Below, in pieces: positions 24,722 through 32,269 of a stretch of 64,000 nt of DNA. The stretch is from contig CAVRRZ010000005.1 of assembly GCA_963723745.1 (NCBI GenBank), positions 434,001 to 498,000 on the forward strand. The letters are read 5' to 3'. The stretch comes from CAVRRZ01 sp963723745 (GTDB taxonomy: Bacteria; Actinomycetota; Actinomycetes; Mycobacteriales; Geodermatophilaceae). Made by a program: the position numbers and the translations under genes. How positions within the stretch are numbered: position 1 is the stretch's first letter; every line of letters begins with the position of its first letter. Under the pieces are notes generated by a model, which made no database searches, had not been told where the DNA came from, and was given only the letters and a program-made list of their open reading frames with translations.

Positions 24722-25495
24722 TCAGACCCCCACCGCGTGGAAACCACCGTCGACGTGCACGATCTCGCCGGTCGTGGCGGGGAACCAGTCGGAGAGCAGG
24801 GCGACGACCGCCTTGCCAGCCGGCTCGGTGTCGGTGACCGACCAGCCCAGCGGCGCGCGTGACTCCCAGGCCTCCTCGAACTGCTTGCTGCCGGGGATCG
24901 ACTTCATCGCCATGCTGCGCAACGGGCCGGCGGCGACGATGTTCGACCGCACCCCGTCCGGGCCGAGCTCGCGGGCCACGTACCGGCTCACCGACTCCAG
25001 TGCGGCCTTCGCCGCGCCCATCCAGCCGTAGACCGGCCAGGCGACGGAGGCGTCGAAGGTGAGGCCGACGACCGACGAGGGGGTGGCCAGCAGCGGCCGG
25101 CAGGCCTGCGCCAGCGCTGCGTACGACCACGACGACACCTGGAAGGCGGTGGCCGCGTGCTCCCAGGCGACCTCGGGGAAGCCCTCACCCATCGCCTCCT
25201 GCGGGGCGAAGCCGATCGAGTGGACCACGCCGTCGAGACGGTCGAGGCCCTGCTCGCGCAGCCGGTCGGCGAGGCTCGCCAGGTGCTCGGCGTCGGTCAC
25301 GTCGAGCTCGACGACCGCGGCCTCGTGCGGCAGCCGCTTGGCGATCCGCTGGCACAGCGACAGCGCCCGGCCGAAGTTGGACAGGACGACGGTGGCGCCC
25401 TGCTCCTGCGCGATCCGCGCGGTCGCGTAGGCGATGGACGCCTCGGTCAGGACACCGGTGATCAGGACCTTCTTGCCCTCGAGGATGCCGCTCAT
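24722..25495 (-). CDS. inhA: NADH-dependent enoyl-ACP reductase (InhA/FabI)
   Basis: 257 aa from the ATG at 25495, overlapping the fabG stop (ATGA). It has the InhA-type start ILEGKKVLITGVLTEASIAY, DGVVHSIGFAPQEAMGEGF, and the active-site block VYGWMGAAKAALESVSRYVA, with Tyr and Lys six residues apart as in mycobacterial InhA. The NAD-binding end is GEIVHVDGGFHAVGV. It performs the last reduction of each fatty-acid elongation cycle. The fabG-inhA pair mirrors mycobacteria, but mycolic acid synthesis need not follow. Confidence 0.94.
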   Translation of the reverse strand: MSGILEGKKVLITGVLTEASIAYATARIAQEQGATVVLSNFGRALSLCQRIAKRLPHEAAVVELDVTDAEHLASLADRLREQGLDRLDGVVHSIGFAPQEAMGEGFPEVAWEHAATAFQVSSWSYAALAQACRPLLATPSSVVGLTFDASVAWPVYGWMGAAKAALESVSRYVARELGPDGVRSNIVAAGPLRSMAMKSIPGSKQFEEAWESRAPLGWSVTDTEPAGKAVVALLSDWFPATTGEIVHVDGGFHAVGV

Positions 25496-26199
25496 CAGTG
25501 CCCCATTCCGAGTCCGCCGTCGACCGGGACGACCGCCCCGGTGATGTACCCCGCCGCGTCGCTCGCCAGGAAGCGGACGACGCCCGCGATCTCGTCCGCG
25601 TCGGCGTACCGGCCGAGCGGGACCTGACCGAGGATCTCCTTCTGCCGCGCCTCCGGCAGGGCCGCGGTCATGTCGGTGGTGACGAAGCCGGGAGCCACCA
25701 CGTTCGCGGTGATGTTCCGGCTGCCCAGCTCGCGGGCGATGGACCGCGCCAGGCCCACCAACCCGGCCTTGGACGCCGCGTAGTTCGCCTGCCCCGCCGA
25801 GCCGAGCAGGCCCACGACGGACGACACGAAGATCATCCGGCCGGAGCGGGCCCGGACCATCTTGGCGGTGGCGCGCTTGGCCACCCGGTAGGCCGCGGTC
25901 AGGTTGGCGTCGACGACGTCGGTGAAGTCCTCTTCCTTCATCCGCATCAGCAGCCCGTCCCGGGTGATGCCGGCGTTGCTCACCAGCACCTCGACCGGAC
26001 CCTGGTGCTCTTCGACCTCGGTGAACGCGCGGTCGACGGCGTCGCCGTCGGTGACGTCGCACTGGACGCCGTAGAGCCCCTCGGGAGCGCCGCTGCCGCG
26101 GTGGGTCACCGCGACCGAATCGCCGGCCTCGGCGAAGGCGCGGGCGATGGCCAACCCGATCCCCCGGTTGCCGCCGGTCACCAGCACCGATCTGCCCAC
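25495..26199 (-). CDS. fabG: 3-oxoacyl-ACP reductase
   Basis: 234 aa, GTG start with GGGGAG six bases upstream. It is a classical short-chain dehydrogenase: VLVTGGNRGIGLAIARAFAE, NAGITRDGLLMRMKEEDF, the catalytic SSVVGLLGSAGQANYAASKA, and NVVAPGFVTTDMTAAL. It reduces 3-oxoacyl-ACP with NADPH. The operon with inhA makes it the mabA/fabG1 equivalent. The 186 bp to the divergent phosphatase gene contain a possible -10 (TAGGTT on the minus strand) and no gene. Confidence 0.94.
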   Translation of the reverse strand: MGRSVLVTGGNRGIGLAIARAFAEAGDSVAVTHRGSGAPEGLYGVQCDVTDGDAVDRAFTEVEEHQGPVEVLVSNAGITRDGLLMRMKEEDFTDVVDANLTAAYRVAKRATAKMVRARSGRMIFVSSVVGLLGSAGQANYAASKAGLVGLARSIARELGSRNITANVVAPGFVTTDMTAALPEARQKEILGQVPLGRYADADEIAGVVRFLASDAAGYITGAVVPVDGGLGMGH

Positions 26200-26385
26200 G
26201 CGCTTCTCCCCTGACCTCCTCGACGATCCCGTCGGAGCAGAACCTAGTGCGTCGGCCCTGACCGCACCCGGTCACCCGTGTGCAAGGGCACCGCACGCCT
26301 GCGCAGTGAGGCTTGCCTTCGCAGGCCTGCCTCGGGAAGAGTGCTCGGGGCCGCGGCAACGCGGGACCTGACGAGCGGGCGAGGG

Positions 26386-27714
26386 ATGACGCAGAACGAA
26401 GCCGACCGGACGACCACCCTCACCGACACCGCGGAAGGCAGCCTCACCGGCCTCGGCTTCGCCGACCCCGACGGGCGGTCCCGGACCGAGAGCCTCGGGG
26501 AACGCCTCCTGGGATCGCTCCTGGACCGCGCCCACCTGATGCCGCCTCGGCTGGTCGGACCGCTCGTGGCCCAGGAGATCGCTGCGATGGGCGGGACGGA
26601 TGTGGCGATCTACCTGCAGGACTTCGAGCACATGGCGCTCCGGCCGCTCCAGGGCCCGCGGCTGGGCGGCTCCCCCCAGGGGATCGACTCGACCCCGGCG
26701 GGCGAGGCCTTCCGGACCGACGCCGCGGTCGAGGTCACGCAGGACGACGGCAGCGTCCGCATGTACGTGCCCATGCTGGACGGGTCCGACCGGGTGGGGG
26801 TGCTCGCGCTGACCCTCCCCCGCGTGGACGACAACGACCGCCGTCTGGCGCAGCGCATCGCCGGCCTGACCGCCGATCTCGTCGTCACCAAGTCCGGCTA
26901 CACGGACACGTTCGCGCGCACGCGGATGACCAACCCCATGAGCCTGTCGGCGCACCTGCAGTGGCAGATGCTGCCGCCCCTGGTGATGACCACACCCGAC
27001 ATCGCCCTCGCCGGGGCGCTCGAGCCTGCCTACGACGTCGGCGGCGACAGCTTCGACTACTCGCTGGACGAGCACACGCTGCACGTGGCGGTCTTCGACG
27101 CCATGGGGCACGGGGTGGAGGCGGCCACGATGGCCACCGTCCTGATCGCCGCCTACCGGCACGGCCGGCTGAACCGGAACTCGCTGCCGGAGATGTACGC
27201 GGAGATGGACGACGTCATGGCCACGTCCTTCCCGGGCCGTTTCGCGACGGCCATGATCGGCCGGCTGGACACGACCACGGGCCGGCTCACCTGGATCAAC
27301 GCCGGGCACCCGCCGGGCCTGCTCATCCGGGGCGGTCGCGTGATCGGTGAGCTGTCAGGGCCGATCACCCGTCCCGTGGGCCTCGGCGTGGCGACGCCGC
27401 ACGTCCACTCCACCGTGCTGCGCCCCGGGGACCGGGTGCTGTTCTTCACCGACGGCGTCGTCGAGGAACGCCTGGACGGCGGCGACCAGTTCGGGGAGCG
27501 CCGCCTGCGCCAGTTCATCGAGGACAACGCCGTCCGTGGTCTGCCTCCGGCCGAGACGGTGCGGCTGCTCTCGCACGAACTGCTCACCGGCCGCGGCGGA
27601 CGGACCACCGATGACGCGTCTCTGCTCATGGTGGAGTGGAAGGGACCGCCGCGGGACGACGAACTGGCCCGGGGCATCCCCGACACGATGACTTCGGGCG
27701 CCGTCCTGGCCTGA
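26386..27714 (+). CDS. PP2C/SpoIIE-type serine phosphatase
   Basis: 442 aa from the ATG at 26386 (GAGGG just before). Residues ~45-180 look like a GAF-type sensor (PRLVGPLVAQEIAAMGGTDV, VRMYVPMLDGSDRVGVLALT). The phosphatase domain follows: HLQWQMLPPLVMTTPDIALA, AYDVGGDSFDYSLDEHTLHV, FDAMGHGVEAATMATVLIAA, INAGHPPGLLIRGG and the metal-site TTDDASLLMVEW. It likely dephosphorylates STAS antagonists of the SigF circuit. Its TGA stop (27712-27714) lies inside the target duplication of an insertion sequence, yet the coding frame is intact. Confidence 0.9.
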   Translation: MTQNEADRTTTLTDTAEGSLTGLGFADPDGRSRTESLGERLLGSLLDRAHLMPPRLVGPLVAQEIAAMGGTDVAIYLQDFEHMALRPLQGPRLGGSPQGIDSTPAGEAFRTDAAVEVTQDDGSVRMYVPMLDGSDRVGVLALTLPRVDDNDRRLAQRIAGLTADLVVTKSGYTDTFARTRMTNPMSLSAHLQWQMLPPLVMTTPDIALAGALEPAYDVGGDSFDYSLDEHTLHVAVFDAMGHGVEAATMATVLIAAYRHGRLNRNSLPEMYAEMDDVMATSFPGRFATAMIGRLDTTTGRLTWINAGHPPGLLIRGGRVIGELSGPITRPVGLGVATPHVHSTVLRPGDRVLFFTDGVVEERLDGGDQFGERRLRQFIEDNAVRGLPPAETVRLLSHELLTGRGGRTTDDASLLMVEWKGPPRDDELARGIPDTMTSGAVLA

Positions 27715-27728
27715 GCCTCGATCCGCCG
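27711..27728 (+). repeat. Left end of IS1380-type element: target duplication and terminal inverted repeat
   Basis: CTGAG (27711-27715) is the 5-bp target duplication. CCTCGATCCGCCG (27716-27728) is the left terminal inverted repeat, a perfect match to the right end. Confidence 0.85.
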
Positions 27729-27856
27729 CGTCGATAGTTCGGACTTCTGATTCCGCTCAATGATCTTGGTGCGGGTGACGGACGTGCGGAGGTTGCCGGG
27801 TTCTGGCCGGCTCTTCCACTTCGGGTCGTTCCTCGCGCCGCGTGCGGCTGGGGTGG

Positions 27857-29236
27857 TCAGGAGGTGAGGGCGCCCGGTGGGCCGCAGGTGCTGGTGAACA
27901 GCTCGGTCCAGGCGTTCTCCCAGGGCCAGTCGCGCGGTAGGTGCATCCGGATTCGTCGGGCGGAGCGGGCCAGCCGGGCCGGGACGGCGATCAGGTGGGC
28001 GCGGATGGTGGCGGTTCTGGCCTTGGCATGGAACGTCGAGGCCAGGACGCCGGCGGCGCGGGTGAGGTTGAAGGCGATCGCGGCCAGCACCGTCCAGGCG
28101 GAGTTGGCGGCGAACCGGCCCGAGGGCATGTGCGCCAGGGGCCCGCTCTTCACATCGGCGATGACCTGCTCGACGATCGCGTGATCGCGGTGCCCGGCCT
28201 CGGCCTCGAGCATCGGCAACGTCGAGTCGGTGAACACCGCGTGGTGGCGGTAGGCGGCGAACAACTCGCTCTGCCCGGCCGGCACCGATTTCGGGTTCAG
28301 CCGCTTGACCCGGCGCACGATCAGCCGTGCGCTGATGTGCTCGGCCTTGCGGCGGGAGGTGAAGGCGGTGAATGGGACCTCGGCGACCTCGGCGTCGGAG
28401 ATCCAGCGGCCCTCGTCGTCGTCCCAGATGGCGTTCGGGTACTTGATCGCCACCCACGCGTCCTCGGGTATCGAGGCGATCGCCTTGCGCACCGCCGGAT
28501 CCATCCGGGCGGTGATCGAGAAGTGCGCCCCGCCCCGGCGAGCCGCCGCGACGACGTCGTGGTTGTAGAAGGCGCTGTCACAGCGCACGGTCACCCGCCC
28601 GGACGCCCCGGCCTTACGCGCAGTGGCCAGCGCGTCGGTGATCAGCCGGGCCGCGCCCCGGGCGGAGTTGGTCGCCCCCTTCCGCAGCCGGGTCGCGGCG
28701 ATCACCGGCGCCGCGATCGGGGTGGAGATGATCGCCAGCAGCGCGTTGAGGCCCTTGACCTTGGAGTAGCCGTAGCCCACGCCCTGCTTGGCATACCCGT
28801 GGGTCTCCCGCATCGTGTCGTCGATGTCGAGGTAGGCGACCTGATCGGCGCCGGCCAGCAGCGGCGCCTGCCTGCTCAGCGCGATCAGCAGCCGGGAGGC
28901 GATCGCATCCATCTGGCGGACGTGGCCGAAGGTGAACCCGCGCAGGCAGGTGCCCAGCGTCGTCGGCGCCCGGACCTCGGTGAACAACCGGCCCATGCCG
29001 CCGTGACGCAGCAGGTCCATGTCGGTGATGCTGTCCGCGCCGGCGACCATCCCGGCAACCAGCGCCGGGATCTTGACCACCGTGTTCGCCCCGGCCGAGC
29101 CCGGCACTGTCAGGTGCTCGGCCACCAGCTCGTGCAGCCCGGCCCGCTCGGCCAACGCCAGCACCGGGGCCAGACCGCCGGCCGACACGAGATTGGGATC
29201 GTCGAAAACCGCCGAGACGCTGTGCGAGACTCGCAT
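27857..29236 (-). CDS. IS1380 family transposase
   Basis: 459 aa, complete. It starts MRVSHSVSAVFDDPNLVSAG and has the DDE nuclease pattern: first Asp in AYLDIDDTMRETHGYAKQG, second in VTVRCDSAFYNHDVV, and the Glu-containing AIVEQVIADVKSGPLAHMPS followed by FAANSAWTVLAAIAFNLTRA. These blocks are characteristic of IS1380/IS4-type cut-and-paste transposases. It occupies most of the element. No internal frameshift or stop is seen. Confidence 0.93.
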   Translation of the reverse strand: MRVSHSVSAVFDDPNLVSAGGLAPVLALAERAGLHELVAEHLTVPGSAGANTVVKIPALVAGMVAGADSITDMDLLRHGGMGRLFTEVRAPTTLGTCLRGFTFGHVRQMDAIASRLLIALSRQAPLLAGADQVAYLDIDDTMRETHGYAKQGVGYGYSKVKGLNALLAIISTPIAAPVIAATRLRKGATNSARGAARLITDALATARKAGASGRVTVRCDSAFYNHDVVAAARRGGAHFSITARMDPAVRKAIASIPEDAWVAIKYPNAIWDDDEGRWISDAEVAEVPFTAFTSRRKAEHISARLIVRRVKRLNPKSVPAGQSELFAAYRHHAVFTDSTLPMLEAEAGHRDHAIVEQVIADVKSGPLAHMPSGRFAANSAWTVLAAIAFNLTRAAGVLASTFHAKARTATIRAHLIAVPARLARSARRIRMHLPRDWPWENAWTELFTSTCGPPGALTS

Positions 29237-29243
29237 TTACCGG

Positions 29244-29307
29244 ATGCCCCTGTTGCTCAGTCAGATGGAACCGTCGCAAGTCCCATCATCGCTGGTCACA
29301 GGGGCAT
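29244..29307. repeat. Inverted repeat upstream of the transposase start
   Basis: ATGCCCCTGT (29244-29253) and ACAGGGGCAT (29298-29307) form a perfect 10-bp inverted repeat just before the transposase start, inside the element. It could form a hairpin in the leader RNA or be an operator. The function is unknown. Confidence 0.75.
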
Positions 29308-29343
29308 TCGTCTGTCACGACCTACCGGCGATCCGCAGCCGGC

Positions 29344-29361
29344 CGGCGGATCGAGGCTGAG
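29344..29361 (-). repeat. Right end of IS1380-type element: terminal inverted repeat and target duplication
   Basis: CGGCGGATCGAGG (29344-29356) is the right terminal inverted repeat. CTGAG (29357-29361) repeats the left flank. Confidence 0.85.
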
Positions 29362-29395
29362 TCAGGTGACGCCGGCCGGGCCGATTGCGCCCTCG

Positions 29396-29443
29396 TACGG
29401 ATATCTGCGGCAATCCATGCGCGGACAACCGCAGATATCCGTA
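29396..29443. repeat. Perfect 15-bp inverted repeat (hairpin) between convergent genes
   Basis: TACGGATATCTGCGG (29396-29410) is the exact complement of CCGCAGATATCCGTA (29429-29443), with an 18-base loop. It is unusually AT-rich for this window. Before the IS insertion it separated the phosphatase and cupredoxin genes, which converge. A bidirectional terminator is likely, and a mobile repeat or binding site is possible. Confidence 0.85.
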
Positions 29444-29503
29444 TCGCGGTGAGCCCCCCGCATCCGCGGAGCCAGCCCGATCCGTCACCCTCGCCTGCCG
29501 TAC

Positions 29504-29896
29504 TCAGGTGACGGTGAACTGGCCGTTCATGCTGGGGTGCGGATCGCAGATGTACCGGTAGTCCCCCGGTTCGAAGGTGACCACCCAGACGGTCTCCACC
29601 TTCTCGCTGGGCCCGGTCTTCTCGTCGACGGCCCCGTCCCCGCCGCTGAGGTGAAAGTTGTGGATGTCGGTCGGGTCGGACACCTCGATGTTGTACTCGC
29701 CGGCGGGCAGCTCCGTCACCGTTTCGCCGTTCTCGTCGACCAGGTCGATCTCGAAGGCGTCGGGGGACTCCTCGGTGCCGACGGTCGCGAACAACGTCGG
29801 GGCTCCTTCGACCGCGGTGTCCTCGGGATCGGGGTCGTCCTGGCCGCATGCGGCCAGGAGGAGGACTGCCAGGGCAGCTGCGATCGGAGGTCTCAT
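29504..29896 (-). CDS. Cupredoxin-like lipoprotein
   Basis: 130 aa. The signal peptide MRPPIAAALAVLLLAACG ends in a lipobox with Cys17. An acidic spacer follows. The C-terminal domain carries type I copper ligands: H79 or H82 in DIHNFHLSGG, then C117, H120 and M123 in YICDPHPSMNGQF. This is the plastocyanin/azurin pattern. The protein should be membrane-anchored outside the cell and carry electrons or bind copper. Its partner is not obvious nearby. Confidence 0.88.
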   Translation of the reverse strand: MRPPIAAALAVLLLAACGQDDPDPEDTAVEGAPTLFATVGTEESPDAFEIDLVDENGETVTELPAGEYNIEVSDPTDIHNFHLSGGDGAVDEKTGPSEKVETVWVVTFEPGDYRYICDPHPSMNGQFTVT

Positions 29897-29981
29897 CTCA
29901 GCTCCCGCGTCGGAGGGTCGCTGGTGACGTTCTACTCCTCATCCCGGCCCCGGAGGCCGACATCGTCTCCCCTTCCTCGTG

Positions 29982-31241
29982 TCAGCGCGACGACGCGAGG
30001 ACTGCGCGGCGGGCACGGACCGCCGCGGCTAGCTCGGCCAGCATGACCTCGGTCGTGTCGAGGTCGACGCATGCGTCGGTGACGCTGGTGCCGTACTCCA
30101 GCCGATCCGGGTGCCGGCGGTCGAGGTCCTGGCGGCCCGCGACGAGGTTGCTCTCCACCATCACGCCACGGATCGCCCGCTCTCCGCTCGCGATCTGCCC
30201 CGCGAGGTCCCGCACGACGTGGATCTGGCGGCGGTGGTCCTTCTGGCTGTTGCCGTGGGAGGCGTCGACCACGATGACCTCCGGCAGGCCGCGCGCGGCC
30301 AGCTTGGCCGTGGTCTGCGCGATGTGGGCCGCTGAGTAGTTGGGTCCGCTCGCGTCCCCCCGCAGGATGACGTGAGCGGTGTCGTTGCCCGTCGTCGACA
30401 GCTGCGCGCTCATCCCGTGGTGGTCGACGCCGAGGAACTCGTGCGGGGCACGGGCGGCCACGACCGCCTGGACCGCGGCGTCGATGCTCCCCTCCGGCGA
30501 GTTCTTGAAGCCGACGACGGCGGAGAAGCCGGACACCCGCTCGCGGGCGGTCTGGTCGGTGACGTTGCGGGCACCGACCCCGTTGTAGGTGACCAGACCG
30601 TCGACGTACTGCGGCGTCAGCGCGTTGAGGGGCTCGGCGGCGACCGGCACGCCCAGCGCGGTGATCCGGCACATGAGCATCCGGGTGGCGACCAGGCCGA
30701 CGCTGATCCGGCTCGACCCGTCGAGGAACGGGTCGTAGGCGAAGCCCTTCCAGTCGACCTCCGTCCGGGGCTTCTCCGTGTAGGTGCGCATGAGGATCTC
30801 GAGATCGTCGCCGTGCCTCGCCCGCATGCGGGCGAGGAAGCCGGCGTACTCGAGGGCGGCGGCCGGGTCGTGGATCGAGCACGGGCCGGCGATGACGGCC
30901 ACGCGGTCGTCGGCTCCCTCGACGATCGCGGTCATGTCGCGACGCCCGCTCCTCGTCGTGGTCGCGGACTCGGTCGACAACGGGACGACGGAGGCGACCG
31001 CCCCCGGCGTGACGACGACGCTGAGCCCGGTGATCCTGGCGTTCACCAGCCCGGCGAGGTCAGCCGGTGCGGCCTGCCCGGCCCCCAGCCGTTCCTGCAC
31101 GTCGGGGAGGAGGTCGGTGAGCTCCGCGTCGACGAGCGCGTTGACGCGGGTCTGGACCGCGAGCAGCTCGTCGGCGATCCGCGTCGCCTCGTCCAGGATC
31201 CGGTCAGCCGGAACGGGAGCCACCTCGGTCGATGTGTCCAC
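29982..31241 (-). CDS. 3-deoxy-7-phosphoheptulonate synthase (type I DAHP synthase)
   Basis: 419 aa from the GTG at 31241. Key blocks are DRVAVIAGPCSIHDPAAALE, MRTYTEKPRTEVDWKGFAYD, AEPLNALTPQYVDGLVTYNG, VGFKNSPEGSIDAAVQAVVA, HVILRGDASGPNYSAAHI, DASHGNSQKDHRRQIHV and SNLVAGRQDLD, as in AroF/G/H. It condenses erythrose 4-phosphate with phosphoenolpyruvate as the first shikimate-pathway step. About 70 extra N-terminal residues form a helical stretch (ILDEATRIADELLAVQTRVN) not present in E. coli enzymes, whose role is unclear. Confidence 0.9.
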   Translation of the reverse strand: MDTSTEVAPVPADRILDEATRIADELLAVQTRVNALVDAELTDLLPDVQERLGAGQAAPADLAGLVNARITGLSVVVTPGAVASVVPLSTESATTTRSGRRDMTAIVEGADDRVAVIAGPCSIHDPAAALEYAGFLARMRARHGDDLEILMRTYTEKPRTEVDWKGFAYDPFLDGSSRISVGLVATRMLMCRITALGVPVAAEPLNALTPQYVDGLVTYNGVGARNVTDQTARERVSGFSAVVGFKNSPEGSIDAAVQAVVAARAPHEFLGVDHHGMSAQLSTTGNDTAHVILRGDASGPNYSAAHIAQTTAKLAARGLPEVIVVDASHGNSQKDHRRQIHVVRDLAGQIASGERAIRGVMVESNLVAGRQDLDRRHPDRLEYGTSVTDACVDLDTTEVMLAELAAAVRARRAVLASSR

Positions 31242-31273
31242 CGGGTCAGTGTGCCGCCCGGCCGTGCGGCCGG

Positions 31274-31756
31274 TCAGGAGCCCCGGCGCTCGCGGTAACG
31301 GGCGGCGCGCCGGCCCGCGGCGGCCCGGCGGCGCTCGGCATCGCGCACCTGGCGGGCGTGCGCGGCTCGCTCCCGGAGGGCGGTGGCGGTACCGGCCGGG
31401 TAGCCGGCCTTGACGACGCGGTTCTCGGTGGTCTCCGGCATGTACGCGAAGGAGTAGATGAACCCGAGGAAGAGCCCGGCACCGCAGACGGCCACGCGCA
31501 ACTGCCACGGAGCGGGCAGCAGGATCATGATCCCGGCGATCGGGATCGACATCTGGACGAGGGTGCGGGCGACGTGCCGGAGCCACCACGTCCCGGTGGT
31601 CGTGTCGTGCAGCACCCAGGTGCGGTGACGCCGGGGTAGCGCGCCACCCAGGGCGTACCAGAGCCAGCGGTGCGGGCCGGGGCGGATCGCCGGCTCCTCG
31701 GCCGAGGTGGTCGTGCGGGCTGTGGGCTCCTGCTGAGCGGAGTTCCCGACCTTCAT
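31274..31756 (-). CDS. DUF5313 membrane protein
   Basis: 160 aa. After a polar N-terminus comes RWLWYALGGALPRRHRTWVL and HDTTTGTWWLRHVARTLVQ, the family signature. Two membrane helices follow (SIPIAGIMILLPAPWQLRVA and VCGAGLFLGFIYSFAYMPE), and then an Arg/Ala-rich cytoplasmic tail. DUF5313 proteins are restricted to actinobacteria and their function is unknown. It ends 32 bp before the DAHP synthase start on the same strand. Confidence 0.8.
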   Translation of the reverse strand: MKVGNSAQQEPTARTTTSAEEPAIRPGPHRWLWYALGGALPRRHRTWVLHDTTTGTWWLRHVARTLVQMSIPIAGIMILLPAPWQLRVAVCGAGLFLGFIYSFAYMPETTENRVVKAGYPAGTATALRERAAHARQVRDAERRRAAAGRRAARYRERRGS

Positions 31757-31885
31757 GCCTCCAGGCTAGAACCCCCGCGCATCCCCGGCCCCGTGCGCTC
31801 GGGCGAGCACCGAGCTGCCGGGCCTCGAACACTCGAGCCCGGGCGACAGGGCGTCTGGTCGGCTTCCAAGGACCTGGCCTCACCC

Positions 31886-32040
31886 ATGCGCGCCGTGCAG
31901 ATCACCCGCTTCGGCAGTCCGAGGTTCTCGAGGTCGTCGACCTCACCGAGCCGGAGGCAGGGCCGGGTCAGACGCTCTACGCCGTCTCCCCCGCCGGCAT
32001 CAACTACGCCGACACGCACCACCGGCTGTCCGGCAACTGA
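31886..32040 (+). pseudogene. Decayed 5' fragment of a quinone oxidoreductase gene (copy A)
   Basis: The frame starts MRAVQITRFGS exactly like the intact gene at 35518. One base is lost near 31920, after which the shifted frame continues to match (EVLEVVDLTEPEAGPGQTLY, then AGINYADTHH) and stops at 32038. Nucleotide similarity to 35505-35654 covers 31875-32021, including a box before the start (TGGCCT instead of TAGCCT), and then ends abruptly. It encodes only the first ~50 of 322 residues and cannot be functional. The 229 bp that follow hold no gene I can support. Confidence 0.85.
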
Positions 32041-32269
32041 CCTGACGGCCTGCGGGCGGGCGTCTCGGAGAGCCGAGTCAGCGGCGGGTCTGGTGTCGTG
32101 AAGGTTCCGCGCAGCTGGTCCACGTCCTCGCGGTCGTGCACCTGGAGAACAGCCCGGCCGGCGGAACAGCGCTCATCCGAGCGATCTCGGGCAGGTCGTC
32201 ACACGCACACGGCAGGCAGATCCCAACGGACGAGCCCCGACGAGCTGCGGGGCAGGGCAAGCTGACCCC

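Larger units (their letters stand above)
27716..29356 (-). mobile_element. IS1380 family insertion sequence, 1641 bp, complete
   Basis: Perfect 13-bp terminal inverted repeats (CCTCGATCCGCCG at 27716-27728, CGGCGGATCGAGG at 29344-29356) enclose one full-length transposase gene. CTGAG is duplicated directly outside both ends (27711-27715 and 29357-29361). Size, repeat length and 5-bp duplication fit the IS1380 family. The element looks intact and could be active. Joining the flanks restores CCTGAGTCAGG, a palindrome that begins at the last base of the codon before the phosphatase stop. Transcription of the transposase runs towards the phosphatase gene. Confidence 0.9.

Noticed and set aside
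32041..32269. Possible gene remnant between oxidoreductase fragment A and the DUF429-RelA gene
   Set aside because: Short frames on both strands look protein-like in places, but none has a family pattern or a ribosome site that I can support.
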